Shown in pieces: positions 41,604 to 50,060 of a stretch of DNA of 53,645 nucleotides (its first letter is position 1; each line of letters starts with the position of its first letter). The notes under the pieces are model-generated. The model had not been told where the DNA came from, made no database searches, and saw only the letters and a program-made list of their open reading frames with translations. This DNA comes from an uncultured beta proteobacterium. Lineage in GTDB: Bacteria > Pseudomonadota > Gammaproteobacteria > Burkholderiales > SG8-39. The stretch is from the NCBI GenBank assembly GCA_902826155.1, contig CADEDU010000005.1:24784-78428 (forward strand), written 5' to 3'. The position numbers were made by a program, and so were the translations under genes.

Positions 41604-43544
41604 ATGTGCGCTATCGCAGGCCTACTTGGCCGACCTGGCGAGCGGTTGGCGAGCATCGCTGGTGCGATGGCAGACGCATTGAGGCATCGTGGTCCAGACG
41701 ACCGCGGCACTTGGGAAGAGCAGGCCGCTGGCATCGCACTGGGACATCGGCGCTTGTCGATCCTCGATCTGTCGTCAGCTGGTCACCAACCGATGAGCTC
41801 GGTATGTGGTCGTCTGACGGTCGTGTTCAACGGCGAGATCTACAATCACCTCGAGCTGCGTGAAGAGTTGAAGCGTGCAGGGCTTGCGCCGGCGTGGCGC
41901 GGGCATTCGGATACCGAGTCGATACTTGCCGCGTTCGTCGCCTGGGGCGTCGAGGCGACATTGACTCGAATGGTCGGAATGTTCGCGATTGCACTTTGGG
42001 ATCGTGCGACGCACACCCTCTGGCTCGCGCGCGATCGACTTGGCGAGAAGCCGCTCTACTACGGCACGATCCAGGATCGACTCGTGTTCGGCTCGGAGTT
42101 GAAGGCGCTGCGAGCCGCACCCGGTTGGGCAGGGGAGATTGACCGGAACGCGCTCAGCCTGTTACTGCGATTCGGCTACATTCCCGCGCCCTACTCGATC
42201 TATCGTGGCATTTCCAAGATCAGACCAGGCGTCGTCCTTCGGTGCGCAGACGGAGACATCGAGGAGCGGGTGTACTGGTCCGCAGCGGACGTAGTCAGCG
42301 GCGGTACCGCGGCGCCGCTCGTCGCGGATGAACACGAAATCGCGACGTTGCTCGAGGAGCGCCTTACTGACGCGATCCGGCTGCAGCAGGTCGCTGATGT
42401 CCCGCTGGGAGCTTTTCTTTCCGGCGGGATCGATTCGACCACGGTTGTCGCGCTGATGCAGCGGCTCGGCTCGCGGCCGGTAAAGACATTCTCGATCGGT
42501 TTTCACGAAGGTGACTACAACGAGGCGCATCACGCCAAATCGGTCGCGACGTATCTGGCAACCGAACATACCGAACTCTACGTAACGCCGGAGCAGGCCC
42601 GTGCCGTCATTCCGCAACTGCCGACGATCTACGATGAGCCGTTCGCGGATTCCTCGCAGATCCCGACATTTCTTGTTTCGCAACTGGCTCGTCGGCATGT
42701 AACGGTGAGCTTGTCCGGCGACGGGGGAGACGAGCTCTTCGGGGGCTACAACCGCTACTTTCTCGGCCAGAGCTTGTGGCAGCGGCTGCAATGTATTCCG
42801 CTGGGTCTGCGGCTCTCGCTGGCGCGGGCGATTCGAGGTATTTCACCATCGACGCTGAACAGTTTGATGCGGCCGGCACTGCGGCTTTTGCCCAAGCGGC
42901 TTCACTACGCCAACCCGGGCGACAAGCTCCACAAGCTCGCTTCCCTGCTCGGCGCCCGCGATCGACGCGAGCTCTACCGATTTCTGGTGTCCCAATGGCA
43001 CGAACCCGAGCATTTGGTCATCGGTTCGCACGAGCCGCGTTCCGTGCTCTCCGCCGAGTCACCCGAGCTTGGCGGATTCGCGGCGACCATGATGCATCTG
43101 GATCTGGTGAGCTATCTTCCCGATGACATCCTGGTCAAGGTCGATCGCGCGGCGATGTCGGTGAGCCTCGAAACGCGTGTCCCGTTTCTGGATCATCGCG
43201 TCGTAGAGTTGGCTTGGCGGATTCCGTTCGACCTGAAAGTGCGCGCAGGCGAAGGTAAGCGGATTTTGCGACGCGTGCTTGATCGCTACGTACCGCGCGA
43301 GCTCATCGAGCGTCCAAAGATGGGATTCGGCGTGCCGATCGAATCGTGGTTGCGCGGCCCCCTGCGAAGTTGGGCGGAGGATTTGCTCTCAGCCTCGCGC
43401 CTTCACAACGAAGGAATATTCCACCCTGAACCGATCCGGCGTCGCTGGGAAGAACACGTGTCGGGGCGGCGCAATTGGCACTATTCGCTATGGCACGTGC
43501 TGATGTTTCAGGCGTGGTACGCGCACCACCACCATGCGGGCTAG
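41604..43544 (+). CDS. asparagine synthase-type glutamine amidotransferase
   Basis: A 646-residue protein of AsnB length. Cys2 is the glutaminase nucleophile. The start reads MCAIAG, with Ala where nearly all relatives have MCGIAG. RLSILDL, FNGEIYN and the ATP-pyrophosphatase loop SGGIDST (273-279) are intact. It amidates a carboxylate with glutamine nitrogen and ATP. In glycan loci such enzymes often amidate uronic acids, which would fit the UDP-glucuronate epimerase at the head of this run. Asparagine synthesis remains possible. Its TAG stop lies in a CTAG palindrome shared with the stop of the opposing gene. Confidence 0.9.
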   Translation: MCAIAGLLGRPGERLASIAGAMADALRHRGPDDRGTWEEQAAGIALGHRRLSILDLSSAGHQPMSSVCGRLTVVFNGEIYNHLELREELKRAGLAPAWRGHSDTESILAAFVAWGVEATLTRMVGMFAIALWDRATHTLWLARDRLGEKPLYYGTIQDRLVFGSELKALRAAPGWAGEIDRNALSLLLRFGYIPAPYSIYRGISKIRPGVVLRCADGDIEERVYWSAADVVSGGTAAPLVADEHEIATLLEERLTDAIRLQQVADVPLGAFLSGGIDSTTVVALMQRLGSRPVKTFSIGFHEGDYNEAHHAKSVATYLATEHTELYVTPEQARAVIPQLPTIYDEPFADSSQIPTFLVSQLARRHVTVSLSGDGGDELFGGYNRYFLGQSLWQRLQCIPLGLRLSLARAIRGISPSTLNSLMRPALRLLPKRLHYANPGDKLHKLASLLGARDRRELYRFLVSQWHEPEHLVIGSHEPRSVLSAESPELGGFAATMMHLDLVSYLPDDILVKVDRAAMSVSLETRVPFLDHRVVELAWRIPFDLKVRAGEGKRILRRVLDRYVPRELIERPKMGFGVPIESWLRGPLRSWAEDLLSASRLHNEGIFHPEPIRRRWEEHVSGRRNWHYSLWHVLMFQAWYAHHHHAG

Positions 43545-44980
43545 CCAGCGGCCCCATGCTTCGCCGCAAACGCCTCCAGCGCCTGCACATAGCAGGCCAT
43601 CGGCACACGCACCACGCCGGCGCCGACCTGGCCCAGGCCGGCTTCCTTGTGCGCGATGCCGGTGGTGAGCACCGGCCGGATGCCCGAGTCCACCACCTTG
43701 CGTACGTCGATGCCCACCGGTGCCGGAGCGAAATCGAGCGCGGGCAGCGACATCGCGGGGTTGCGCCCGACGGTCACGTGATACATCTCGCGTGAATACT
43801 GCATCGATTGCGCCACGGTGCCGCCGGCGAGCAACGTGAGTGCGGGTGACGCCGCGAACGAAAAACCACCGAAGCCGGCCGTCTCGCAGATCGCGCTGTC
43901 GCCCAGGTCGGGGTTGGCGTCTTCCTTCTTGAAGCCGGGGAAGTACAGGCCGACCGGCGTATCCGAAGGCGCCTGGAACCACTGCTTGCCCAGTCCGCTC
44001 ACACGAATCGCGGTGGTCACGCCGTTGCGCGCAGTGGCGGTCACCAAGGTCGAGCAGTCGATGCCGTGCGCGGCGTCCATGGTGGCTTTGGCGGAGACCA
44101 TCGACAGGTTGAGGAAGAACTGCGACGTATCGGCGATGAACTTCAGCACTTCGTAGGTGCGCGCGCGATCGAAGTCTGTTTTCGCCAGCGCGGTCGACAG
44201 GGTCATGTGGAACAACGCGCTGGCCGCGGTGTTGCGCGAGTGCACCTCATCGCCCATCAGCAACGCCTGCGACTGGATCGACTTGAGGTTGATGCCTTCG
44301 GCGGCATGGATCGCCGCTTTCATCGCCGGCGCCAGCACATCGCGGAACCAGCGCAACCGCTGGATCACCTCGGGGCTGTTGGCGCCGAAGCGCAGCACCT
44401 TGCCGATGCCTTCGTTGATGTTGGTGTACGCGCGATTGCCGTGCGTGGTGTTGCGCACCACCAGCACCGGCATCGACGCGGAGATGATGCCGGTCATCGG
44501 GCCCACTGCGCCGAAGTCGTGGCACGAGGCGAAGGGGATCTCGCCGCGCTCGAGCATGCGTCGCGCCGCCTCGGGGTTGTCGGCCCACCCTTCGTAGAGC
44601 GTCGCGCCGATCATCGCGCCATGCATCGGTCCGCACATGTCCTTCCACGCCACCGGTGCACCGGCGTGCAGCAGCGTGCGCCCCATGTCGGGCCAGATCT
44701 CGCGCGCCTGAATCGCGACGTCGACGAGCACCGGCTGCGACGAGAGCACTCGTTCGACCGCGACCTGATTGGCCGCATCGATACGGCTGCCCAGACAGTT
44801 GGCGTCGGTGGGATCGCCGGCGAGTTGCGCGGCCAGCCACGCGAGGTCCGGATCGCCGTTGCCCGGCGGCACCCAGTCGATCTGGGCGATCTTGGCGCCA
44901 GCGTCGACCACGCTTTTCGTGAAGCTCTCCACGCCGACGTTCAGCGCCGACAATCCGTTGCTCAGCAGACTCTCAGTCAT
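43541..44980 (-). CDS. allG: AllG/YlbE-like DUF1116 subunit of oxamate carbamoyltransferase
   Basis: A 479-residue protein of the DUF1116 family (YlbE in Escherichia coli). Clear landmarks are the acidic VAWKDMCGPMHGAMIGA, then ASCHDFGAVGPMTGI and RNTTHGNRAYTNINEG. With AllF and AllH it forms the oxamate carbamoyltransferase, which releases oxamate and carbamoyl phosphate from oxalurate. It is last in the operon. The ATG at 44980 overlaps the end of allH by eight bases; an ATG at 44995 would extend the overlap and add MESTH. Confidence 0.9.
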   Translation of the reverse strand: MTESLLSNGLSALNVGVESFTKSVVDAGAKIAQIDWVPPGNGDPDLAWLAAQLAGDPTDANCLGSRIDAANQVAVERVLSSQPVLVDVAIQAREIWPDMGRTLLHAGAPVAWKDMCGPMHGAMIGATLYEGWADNPEAARRMLERGEIPFASCHDFGAVGPMTGIISASMPVLVVRNTTHGNRAYTNINEGIGKVLRFGANSPEVIQRLRWFRDVLAPAMKAAIHAAEGINLKSIQSQALLMGDEVHSRNTAASALFHMTLSTALAKTDFDRARTYEVLKFIADTSQFFLNLSMVSAKATMDAAHGIDCSTLVTATARNGVTTAIRVSGLGKQWFQAPSDTPVGLYFPGFKKEDANPDLGDSAICETAGFGGFSFAASPALTLLAGGTVAQSMQYSREMYHVTVGRNPAMSLPALDFAPAPVGIDVRKVVDSGIRPVLTTGIAHKEAGLGQVGAGVVRVPMACYVQALEAFAAKHGAAG

Positions 44981-45866
44981 GTGTGTCGATTCCAATGCGA
45001 ATGCGATCCGGTGCCTGCGCGGTCAGTGCGGCGATCAAGCCGGTAAGCATGTCCCAACCCGAAGAGTGGCCGATCGCCACGAGCGAACGGGCGCGTTCCA
45101 CCGCCGAATCGATGGTCCCGCGCAGCAGCGCATCAACCACGTCGTGCAGCAGACCGTAACTCGCGCCAGCAGCCAGGTCGGCAAATAGGGCGGCGCTGAT
45201 GATGTGCGTACGCCGCTTGGCTTGCGCAACCATGCGCTGCGCGAGCGCATCCTGAGCTGCGTGCGCCGTATCGGTCTGCGCGATCAGCTTGCGCGCGAAC
45301 AGCGCGGCACCGACCAGGTCGTCGCCCGATGGCGTCAGGCCCGTCCCCACGCCAAGCAACGCGCATCCGTGCGCTTCGATCTGCGCACGATCATCCTCGA
45401 CGAGTGCAGTGATGAAGCGTTCCACGCGAGGCGTCGCCAGATCCAGCGGAAATGTTGGGGTCGTGCCGACCAGCAAAGTGCCGAAGCCACGCGGTACGGC
45501 GACATCGCGAATGCGTGCATGCAGGTCGATCGCGCTTCGGATGAGCCGCCCTCGTGCCACCGCGTCGATGCGCGGCAGCATCGGCGTCCAGGCGTCGAGA
45601 TGCGACGCATCGATGCGCAGCGCCTGCTGCAAAGGTGCTGCGTCGTCGAGCACGATCATGCGAGGGTGGAGCGAGCGTGCGCGCACGCCGATCCAGACGA
45701 TCTCACTGCCGGCGTACATGTACGGCGCCTGCGGAAACTGCGCCAACGGAGTCAGCCGTCCATCGCTGGATGCGAGTGCATGCGCGGCCCGCGCGCCGAT
45801 CGCGATCGCGCGTAGCGGTGCCGCGCTGGTGCGCGAGCTGCCGACCAGTGCTGACATGGCACTCAT
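44973..45866 (-). CDS. allH: AllH/YlbF-like DUF2877 subunit of oxamate carbamoyltransferase
   Basis: A 297-residue protein of the DUF2877 family, recognised by GVGTGLTPSGDDLVGA near its middle and the RTHIISAALF and HSSGWDMLTGL segments. The N-terminal Ser/Ala-rich stretch leads into a beta-rich region. The ATG at 45866 overlaps the kinase stop as ATGA, so I reject the longer open frame reaching 46706, which is the shadow of the kinase gene. It is a partner of AllF and AllG. Confidence 0.87.
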   Translation of the reverse strand: MSAMSALVGSSRTSAAPLRAIAIGARAAHALASSDGRLTPLAQFPQAPYMYAGSEIVWIGVRARSLHPRMIVLDDAAPLQQALRIDASHLDAWTPMLPRIDAVARGRLIRSAIDLHARIRDVAVPRGFGTLLVGTTPTFPLDLATPRVERFITALVEDDRAQIEAHGCALLGVGTGLTPSGDDLVGAALFARKLIAQTDTAHAAQDALAQRMVAQAKRRTHIISAALFADLAAGASYGLLHDVVDALLRGTIDSAVERARSLVAIGHSSGWDMLTGLIAALTAQAPDRIRIGIDTHD

Positions 45867-46942
45867 GGAGTGATACGCGTGCCTGCGCGCCCTTGCACCG
45901 CGTCGAAGGCGCGCTCGAGCGAAGTGATGATCACGGTTTTGCCGCCATGCTGCAGGTACTTGATCGCGGCCAGGATCTTCGGCCCCATGCTGCCTGGCGG
46001 AAACTGTCCCGCGTCGTAGTGTTGCTTCGCCTCGGCGATGCTCATGTGATCGAGCGAGCGCTGCGTCGGCTTGCCGAAATCGAGCGCGACACGCTCCACG
46101 CCGGTGATCAGCAGCAACGTTTCGGCTTGCAACTGCGCAGCCAACAGCGCGCTGGTGAGATCCTTGTCGATCACCGCCGGCACGCCTTGCAGCAGGCCGT
46201 CTGCATCGCGCACGACCGGCACGCCGCCGCCACCGGCTGCAATCGGAATCACACCCGCATCGAGTAGCGCCTCGATCGCGGCAAGATCGATGATGCTGCG
46301 CGGCTCGGGCGAGGGCACTACGCGTCGCCAGCCGCGGCCGGAATCCTCGGCGAAGGTCCAACCGGTTTCGCGCTGCATGCGCTCGGCTTCGTCCTGGCTG
46401 AAGAACTTGCCGACCGGTTTGGTGGGGTGCTCGAACGCCGGGTCGTCGGTGGCCACTTCGACCTGCGTGACGATGGCCGACACCGGCCGGTCCAGCCCGT
46501 GTCGATGCAGCGTATTCACGAAGCTTTGCTGGAACATGTAGCCCATGCCGCCCTGCGAGTGCGACACGCACACGTCCATCGGCATCGGCGGCAGTTCGAG
46601 CGCGGTCTTGGCCATGCGGAACAGGATGTTCCCGACCACCGGCCCGTTGCCGTGCGTCAGCACCAGGCCATACCCGGCGCGGATGATTTCCACCAAGTGC
46701 TCGCACAGGCCCGACATGATGTCGATCTGCTCCTGCGCGGTGCCGCGAATGTGCGGCGGATAGGCCGCGTTACCGCCAAACGCGATGACGATCCGCGGTT
46801 GGGATCGGGCAGCGCTCGTGGCAGGGTCGATGACGATCCGTGATTGGGATCGGGCAGCGCTATCGGGGTCGATGGTGGTTCGCCGTTCGGATCGGCCAGC
46901 GCCTGCTCGGCCGCCGCGCCTGCCGCCGCGTGACGTGGTCAT
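45863..46942 (-). CDS. allK: carbamate kinase (AllK/YbcF-like) with repeat-built N-terminal extension
   Basis: A 359-residue protein. The kinase domain begins RIVIAFGGNA and has THGNGPVVGN and AAGGGGVPVV, all hallmarks of carbamate kinase, which makes ATP from carbamoyl phosphate and ADP. Usual length is about 300 residues. Here ~50 extra residues precede the domain, built of three imperfect 14-15-residue repeats (two end in SRIVIDP and PRIVIAF). The extension is in frame from ATG 46942, which follows GGAG. It lies between allF and allH, as expected for the oxalurate-degrading pathway. Confidence 0.9.
   Translation of the reverse strand: MTTSRGGRRGGRAGAGRSERRTTIDPDSAARSQSRIVIDPATSAARSQPRIVIAFGGNAAYPPHIRGTAQEQIDIMSGLCEHLVEIIRAGYGLVLTHGNGPVVGNILFRMAKTALELPPMPMDVCVSHSQGGMGYMFQQSFVNTLHRHGLDRPVSAIVTQVEVATDDPAFEHPTKPVGKFFSQDEAERMQRETGWTFAEDSGRGWRRVVPSPEPRSIIDLAAIEALLDAGVIPIAAGGGGVPVVRDADGLLQGVPAVIDKDLTSALLAAQLQAETLLLITGVERVALDFGKPTQRSLDHMSIAEAKQHYDAGQFPPGSMGPKILAAIKYLQHGGKTVIITSLERAFDAVQGRAGTRITP
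46784..46912. repeat. three-copy imperfect tandem repeat in the carbamate kinase N-terminus
   Basis: Units of 45, 42 and 42 bases at 46784-46828, 46829-46870 and 46871-46912. The first two share GATGACGATCCG and TTGGGATCGGGCAGCGCT. The third is more diverged (GATGGTGGTTCGCCGTTCGG). All lengths are multiples of three, so the reading frame is kept. Confidence 0.8.
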
Positions 46943-46957
46943 GTCTCGTTCGCTCCG

Positions 46958-48487
46958 TCAGGCGCGCGCGCCGACGATGGCGCCCGCCAGCCGCGCGGCC
47001 GCCGCACTGTTTGAACTCAGCAGCGCGCCGGCTTCGCGCAGCGTCGCTTCCTGCGATGAGCGTCGTTGCGGGTCTTCCTCGGTCCCGCACACGAACGCCA
47101 CGACCGGCAGCGTCCGGCCGGCACGTGCAGCGCGCGCCTGCGCATCGCGAATCGCTGGTGCCAGTGCGCCCGCCGGATCGGCGTGGCTGCCGTATCCCAG
47201 CACCACGTCGAGCACGATGACCGCCGTTGCCGGGTCGTCGGCTTCATTTGCGATGCGGGCAATGCGTACGCTTGGATCGATCATCGGATGTGGCTTGCCG
47301 ACGGTGAACGCGTCGTCACCCAGATCGACAGCGGTGTGCTCGCGGCTGACGTTCGGATCGCTAAGCGCCAGTCGCTTGTCGAGCGGCACATTGGAGTGCA
47401 CGGCCAGCCCTTGAGCGCGCCAGATGGCCTGCGCCTCCGAGCAGTACGTGCCGCCCGAGTACAGGGCACGCACGAATCGCTGCGTGGGTGCCAGCTTCAA
47501 CGCCGGCGCGCTCGGATTCGCGCTCGCGGGCGATGTGCCAACCCCGGCGAGCTCCACCGCTTTGCGCGCCGCCTCGAACAGGTTGTCGACCGTAACGATC
47601 GCGCCGCTGCCCGTAGGCTTCGCGCCGATGAACAACACCACCGCAGGTTTGCCCGCGGCACGCAGCGCCTCGAGCACCGCATCAGTGACTTTCGGTGCCG
47701 GCGGTTTCGACACGATCACGATCACTTTCGTATCGGCATCAGCTGCGAGCGCGCGGATGCCAGCGAGCATGCTCAACCCGCCGACTTCGGCCGACACGTC
47801 GCGACCGCCGGTGCCGATGGCGTGTGAGATGCCGCCACCCAACAGATGAATCTGCGAGGTCACTTCCTGCAACCCGGTGCCCGAGGCTGCCACCAATCCA
47901 ATCGAGCCACGGCGCACGACATTGGCAAAACCGAGCGGCACGCCGGCGATGATCGCGGTGCCGCAGTCCGGGCCCATCACGATCAGATTCTTGCGGACGG
48001 CGAGCTGCTTGAGCGCCACTTCCTGTGCGATCGGAACGTTGTCGCTGAACAGGAATACGTGCAGGCCGGCCTTCAATGCCTTGAGGGCTTCGGCCCCCGC
48101 GTAGGTGCCTGGCACCGAGATCTGCGCGATGCGAGCGTCGGGGGCTCGGTCGAGGCCCATCGCAATCGATCGCAACGCGATGGCTTGCTCGGTCGATCCG
48201 CCGGCCATGCTCGCCACAGTTGTGAGCTTGGTGTCGATTGCCTGCCGCGTGGCCTCGCAGATCTGTGCAGAGTCGGCCTCGATGATCACGATCAGATCGG
48301 CCGGGCCGGCGTGCTCCACCTCGGCGCGCAATAACTTGGCCTCGGCGAGGATCTCCTTGTTCGCCGGTGTGCCCATCAACAACGTGACGCGCTGCGCGCC
48401 CGTGTCGGCCTGCACGTCCTCGGCGATGCGCATCAGCGCGACGGAGTCTTTGTAGAGATTCGATTTGACGAAGGCGACAGTGGGCAC
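46958..48487 (-). CDS. allF: AllF/FdrA-like subunit of oxamate carbamoyltransferase
   Basis: A 509-residue protein of the FdrA family, related to succinyl-CoA ligase alpha subunits. Landmarks are DSVALMRIAEDVQ, TLLMGTPANKE, VMGPDCGTAIIAGVPLGFANV and IGLVAASGTGLQEV, then VGKPHPMIDPS. The GTG at 48487 gives the family N-terminus (VPTVAFVKSNLY). The frame is open to an ATG at 48598, but those 37 residues look non-coding and neither start has a clear ribosome site. It heads the allF-K-H-G operon. Confidence 0.9.
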   Translation of the reverse strand: MPTVAFVKSNLYKDSVALMRIAEDVQADTGAQRVTLLMGTPANKEILAEAKLLRAEVEHAGPADLIVIIEADSAQICEATRQAIDTKLTTVASMAGGSTEQAIALRSIAMGLDRAPDARIAQISVPGTYAGAEALKALKAGLHVFLFSDNVPIAQEVALKQLAVRKNLIVMGPDCGTAIIAGVPLGFANVVRRGSIGLVAASGTGLQEVTSQIHLLGGGISHAIGTGGRDVSAEVGGLSMLAGIRALAADADTKVIVIVSKPPAPKVTDAVLEALRAAGKPAVVLFIGAKPTGSGAIVTVDNLFEAARKAVELAGVGTSPASANPSAPALKLAPTQRFVRALYSGGTYCSEAQAIWRAQGLAVHSNVPLDKRLALSDPNVSREHTAVDLGDDAFTVGKPHPMIDPSVRIARIANEADDPATAVIVLDVVLGYGSHADPAGALAPAIRDAQARAARAGRTLPVVAFVCGTEEDPQRRSSQEATLREAGALLSSNSAAAARLAGAIVGARA

Positions 48488-48643
48488 GGGCGGGGTGGCT
48501 TGGAAGGCGTGGGAGGCTCGTCGCGATGTTACCCGCAACGGCACCACACGAAATTGATCGTGGTGAACGCCGGCGCCGATCGGCGCAGGGCCCGGCAAGT
48601 CGAAGCTACTCGCGGCTACAAATCGTGGTTACTCGTCGGGTGG

Positions 48644-48901
48644 CTACTCGTCCGCCTCGGGGAACAGTGAGAGCTGCCGGCCGCCCATCAGCACCGCCTG
48701 TTCGACTAACCGCTTGGCTTCGCGCAGCGTCGTGACCGTGCCGCCGTGATTGCCCACGCGCCAGCGGTACTTCATCTCCAGGTGCTTGCCCGGTTCGATT
48801 TCGACGTGCCCGACCCGCGTCTTGCCCAGCCAGTAGCCGTGAGACTTGTAGCCGCGCTCCCAGATGGGCTTCGCGCGGGAGCGTTTCTTCGCCTTGGCCA
48901 T
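48644..48901 (-). CDS. small basic protein of unknown function
   Basis: An 85-residue protein starting MAKAKKRSRAKPIW and ending QLSLFPEADE. The Lys/Arg-rich start and the Trp/Tyr-rich centre (GYKSHGYWLGKTR) suggest nucleic-acid or peptide contact, but I recognise no family. GGAG lies about 11 bases before the ATG at 48901. It sits between the patatin gene and allF on the same strand. Short GCTACTCG-like repeats lie just after its stop (48604-48650). Confidence 0.55.
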   Translation of the reverse strand: MAKAKKRSRAKPIWERGYKSHGYWLGKTRVGHVEIEPGKHLEMKYRWRVGNHGGTVTTLREAKRLVEQAVLMGGRQLSLFPEADE

Positions 48902-48967
48902 GAGTCGGACACTCCTCCCTGGACCCACGCGGCGCCTGTTGGTGCGGCGCTCGACACGGGGCCGCGA

Positions 48968-49948
48968 TTATCGCTGATTGCCGCCCGGTTTCGTCCCGCT
49001 CACCCGCGCGATCGCGGCGCGAATCTCGGGCAATTGCTTGCGCGTCTGCGCTGCGGCGATCGCGATCGAGCGGCGCCGGTATTCGGCCGAAACGCTGGCG
49101 TAGTAGCCCAGGTCGGGATGCAGGTTGACGTCGGCTTCCGGCAGTTCCGCCTGCACCCGGACGGCGCGATCGAAATCGCGCTTCTTCCATTCATCCGGGG
49201 CCTCCGGTGGCGTCGACGACAGGTGCGCCGAGATGTCCACCGAGATCACCACGTCGGCGCCGAGCTGGCGCGCGATCTTGATCGGCACCGGGATGTACTC
49301 GTCGCCGTCGACGTAGCGCACGCCCTGGATGGTCGCGACCGGAAACGCACCGGGAATCGCCGCCGACGCGCGTACCGCCACACCGGTGTTGCCCACCGTG
49401 AACACCTGCGGCGACAGATCCTTTTCGCGTGCGGTGACGATCGCCAGCGGCTTGGCCAGCTTCTCGATCGGCCGGTGCCTGACGTTCTCGTTGACGAAGC
49501 GCTCCAGCTCGAGCGCGTCGCCCTCGAACCCGTTGCCGACGAAGCGGATGAAGCGCGTGGCGTCCACCTCGCAGGCAACCTCCTCGATCTTCGATACCGG
49601 CCAGTCGGAGGCGTACAGCGCGCCGATCATCGAGCCCACGCTGGCGCCGACGATCAATCCGGGCCGGATGCCTTCCTGCTCCAGAACCTTGAGCACGCCG
49701 ATGTGCGCGAAGCCGCGCGGTCCGCCCGAGCCCAGCACCAGCGCGACGCATGGCTTGGCGCAGCGCGCGACCACGGTCGGGTCGTAGCGTGGTGCGTCGG
49801 CGGCCGTGTAGTCGGGCGGAATGTTCGCGCAGCCGGCAATGAATGCTGCACCTAACGCGACGGTTGCGCGTACCCGAATCGGGCGCGACGGGCGAGGGTG
49901 GTGCCGAATCCGAAACAGGCAGTGAAGAAGCTTGGGCGGGACGATCAT
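48968..49948 (-). CDS. patatin-like phospholipase, predicted lipoprotein (RssA-like)
   Basis: A 326-residue protein. The signal region ends in FIAGC (Cys40), a probable lipobox, after a long basic N-terminus. The patatin domain shows the oxyanion loop GSGGPRG, the nucleophile elbow GASVGS (GxSxG) and the catalytic Asp in YVDGDEY, so the Ser-Asp dyad is intact. It should hydrolyse acyl esters of phospholipids at the envelope. It is transcribed divergently from the dioxygenase gene across a 112-base gap. Confidence 0.88.
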   Translation of the reverse strand: MIVPPKLLHCLFRIRHHPRPSRPIRVRATVALGAAFIAGCANIPPDYTAADAPRYDPTVVARCAKPCVALVLGSGGPRGFAHIGVLKVLEQEGIRPGLIVGASVGSMIGALYASDWPVSKIEEVACEVDATRFIRFVGNGFEGDALELERFVNENVRHRPIEKLAKPLAIVTAREKDLSPQVFTVGNTGVAVRASAAIPGAFPVATIQGVRYVDGDEYIPVPIKIARQLGADVVISVDISAHLSSTPPEAPDEWKKRDFDRAVRVQAELPEADVNLHPDLGYYASVSAEYRRRSIAIAAAQTRKQLPEIRAAIARVSGTKPGGNQR

Positions 49949-50060
49949 CGCCAGGTGCGATCGGTTGCCGGGGCGATTGCAACTCTACACCGCGAGCAGC
50001 GCGCTTCGGCGAGCGCTACCATGCGTACTGTTACAGGCAGCCGCCGGAAGGGGCACGCGC

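Noticed and set aside
48604..48650. Short GCTACTCG/GTTACTCG repeats after the small basic gene as a CRISPR or regulatory array
   Set aside because: Units are only about 8 bases with irregular spacing and partly overlap the coding end.
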